A stretch of 5,890 nucleotides of DNA from positions 1 through 5,890 of the forward strand of contig JAUVGT010000314.1 in assembly GCA_030593645.1 (NCBI GenBank), in the 5' to 3' direction. Shown one piece after another: positions 5,791 through 5,890 of the stretch. Under the pieces are notes generated by a model that worked only from the letters and a program-made list of their open reading frames with translations, was not told where the DNA came from and did no database searches. This DNA is from Deltaproteobacteria bacterium (GTDB lineage: Bacteria; Desulfobacterota; Desulfobacteria; Desulfobacterales; JAUVGT01). The stretch's first letter is position 1. Each line of letters starts with the position of its first letter. The position numbers and the translations under genes were made by a program.

Positions 5791-5890
5791 TTTGATGGTC
5801 TCGTAAAAAGTCCGAATTAGACGGTTTCGTAAAGAGTTCAAATTCAAGGCGTGCAAATTTCGTAATCATGAAGCGTACTTATAGTACGTT
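5791..5890 (+). repeat. Left half of a palindromic intergenic repeat, cut by the window end
   Basis: Bases 5791-5831 match the minus-strand copy at 1848-1888 at 39 of 41 positions. The element runs on to a palindrome at 5872-5890, AGCGTACT TAT AGTACGTT (arms 5872-5879 and 5883-5890, one G-T wobble). This places a symmetry centre at 5881, so the right arm should lie beyond the window and end near 5968. The edge of the repeat is only 17 bases upstream of the fusion gene ATG, so it forms that gene's leader or promoter region. Similar long palindromes with GTAAAAAGTCC ends are, as I recall, common between genes of Desulfobacterales; they carry no gene and may be moved in trans or be relics. Confidence 0.78.

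Noticed and set aside
5642..5869. 75-codon minus-strand open frame overlapping the start of the fusion gene
   Set aside because: It runs through the intergenic repeat and then out of frame over the fusion gene, whose own start has a ribosome site and a family-consistent N-terminus.

Overview
The window looks like chromosomal DNA of a deltaproteobacterium (Desulfobacterota, most like the Desulfobacterales). This rests on the protein set, the low-to-moderate G+C of the genes, and short palindromic repeats of a kind I recall from that group. The assignment is from memory of family resemblance, not from a search. All six protein genes lie on the minus strand, so transcription runs from high to low coordinates.

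Layout in transcription order. The right edge (5791-5890) is the left half of a palindromic intergenic repeat cut by the window end. Next is a 620-residue protein (3912-5774) fusing an acetyl-CoA hydrolase/CoA-transferase fold to a C-terminal GNAT acyltransferase domain; the position of the CoA-transferase nucleophilic Glu is Gln. An A+T-rich gap of about 270 bases follows (3642-3911). Then comes a five-gene cluster: an MglB-like roadblock protein (true start probably TTG at 3641), an MglA-type small GTPase (2570-3175), an unnamed acidic/helical/coiled-coil protein (1917-2543), an unnamed winged-helix-like protein (1288-1758), and a membrane protein (147-1244) with an N-terminal zinc ribbon, a Cache-like extracytoplasmic domain and a terminal HAMP domain. 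The 158-base gap between the third and fourth cluster genes holds a fragment of the same repeat seen at the right edge. Bases 1-146 hold no gene but contain a second, unrelated long imperfect hairpin.

How the genes may work together. MglA and MglB form a GTPase switch and its roadblock GAP partner. The zinc ribbon of the membrane protein is of the MJ0042 type, the same general type as the GltJ domain reported to bind MglA-GTP in Myxococcus. The best hypothesis for a little-described system here is therefore a ligand-sensing Cache-HAMP receptor that docks MglA through its zinc ribbon, with the two unnamed proteins as partners or regulators. The acyltransferase fusion is probably a separate transcription unit. 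No RNA genes, CRISPR arrays or transposase genes were seen.
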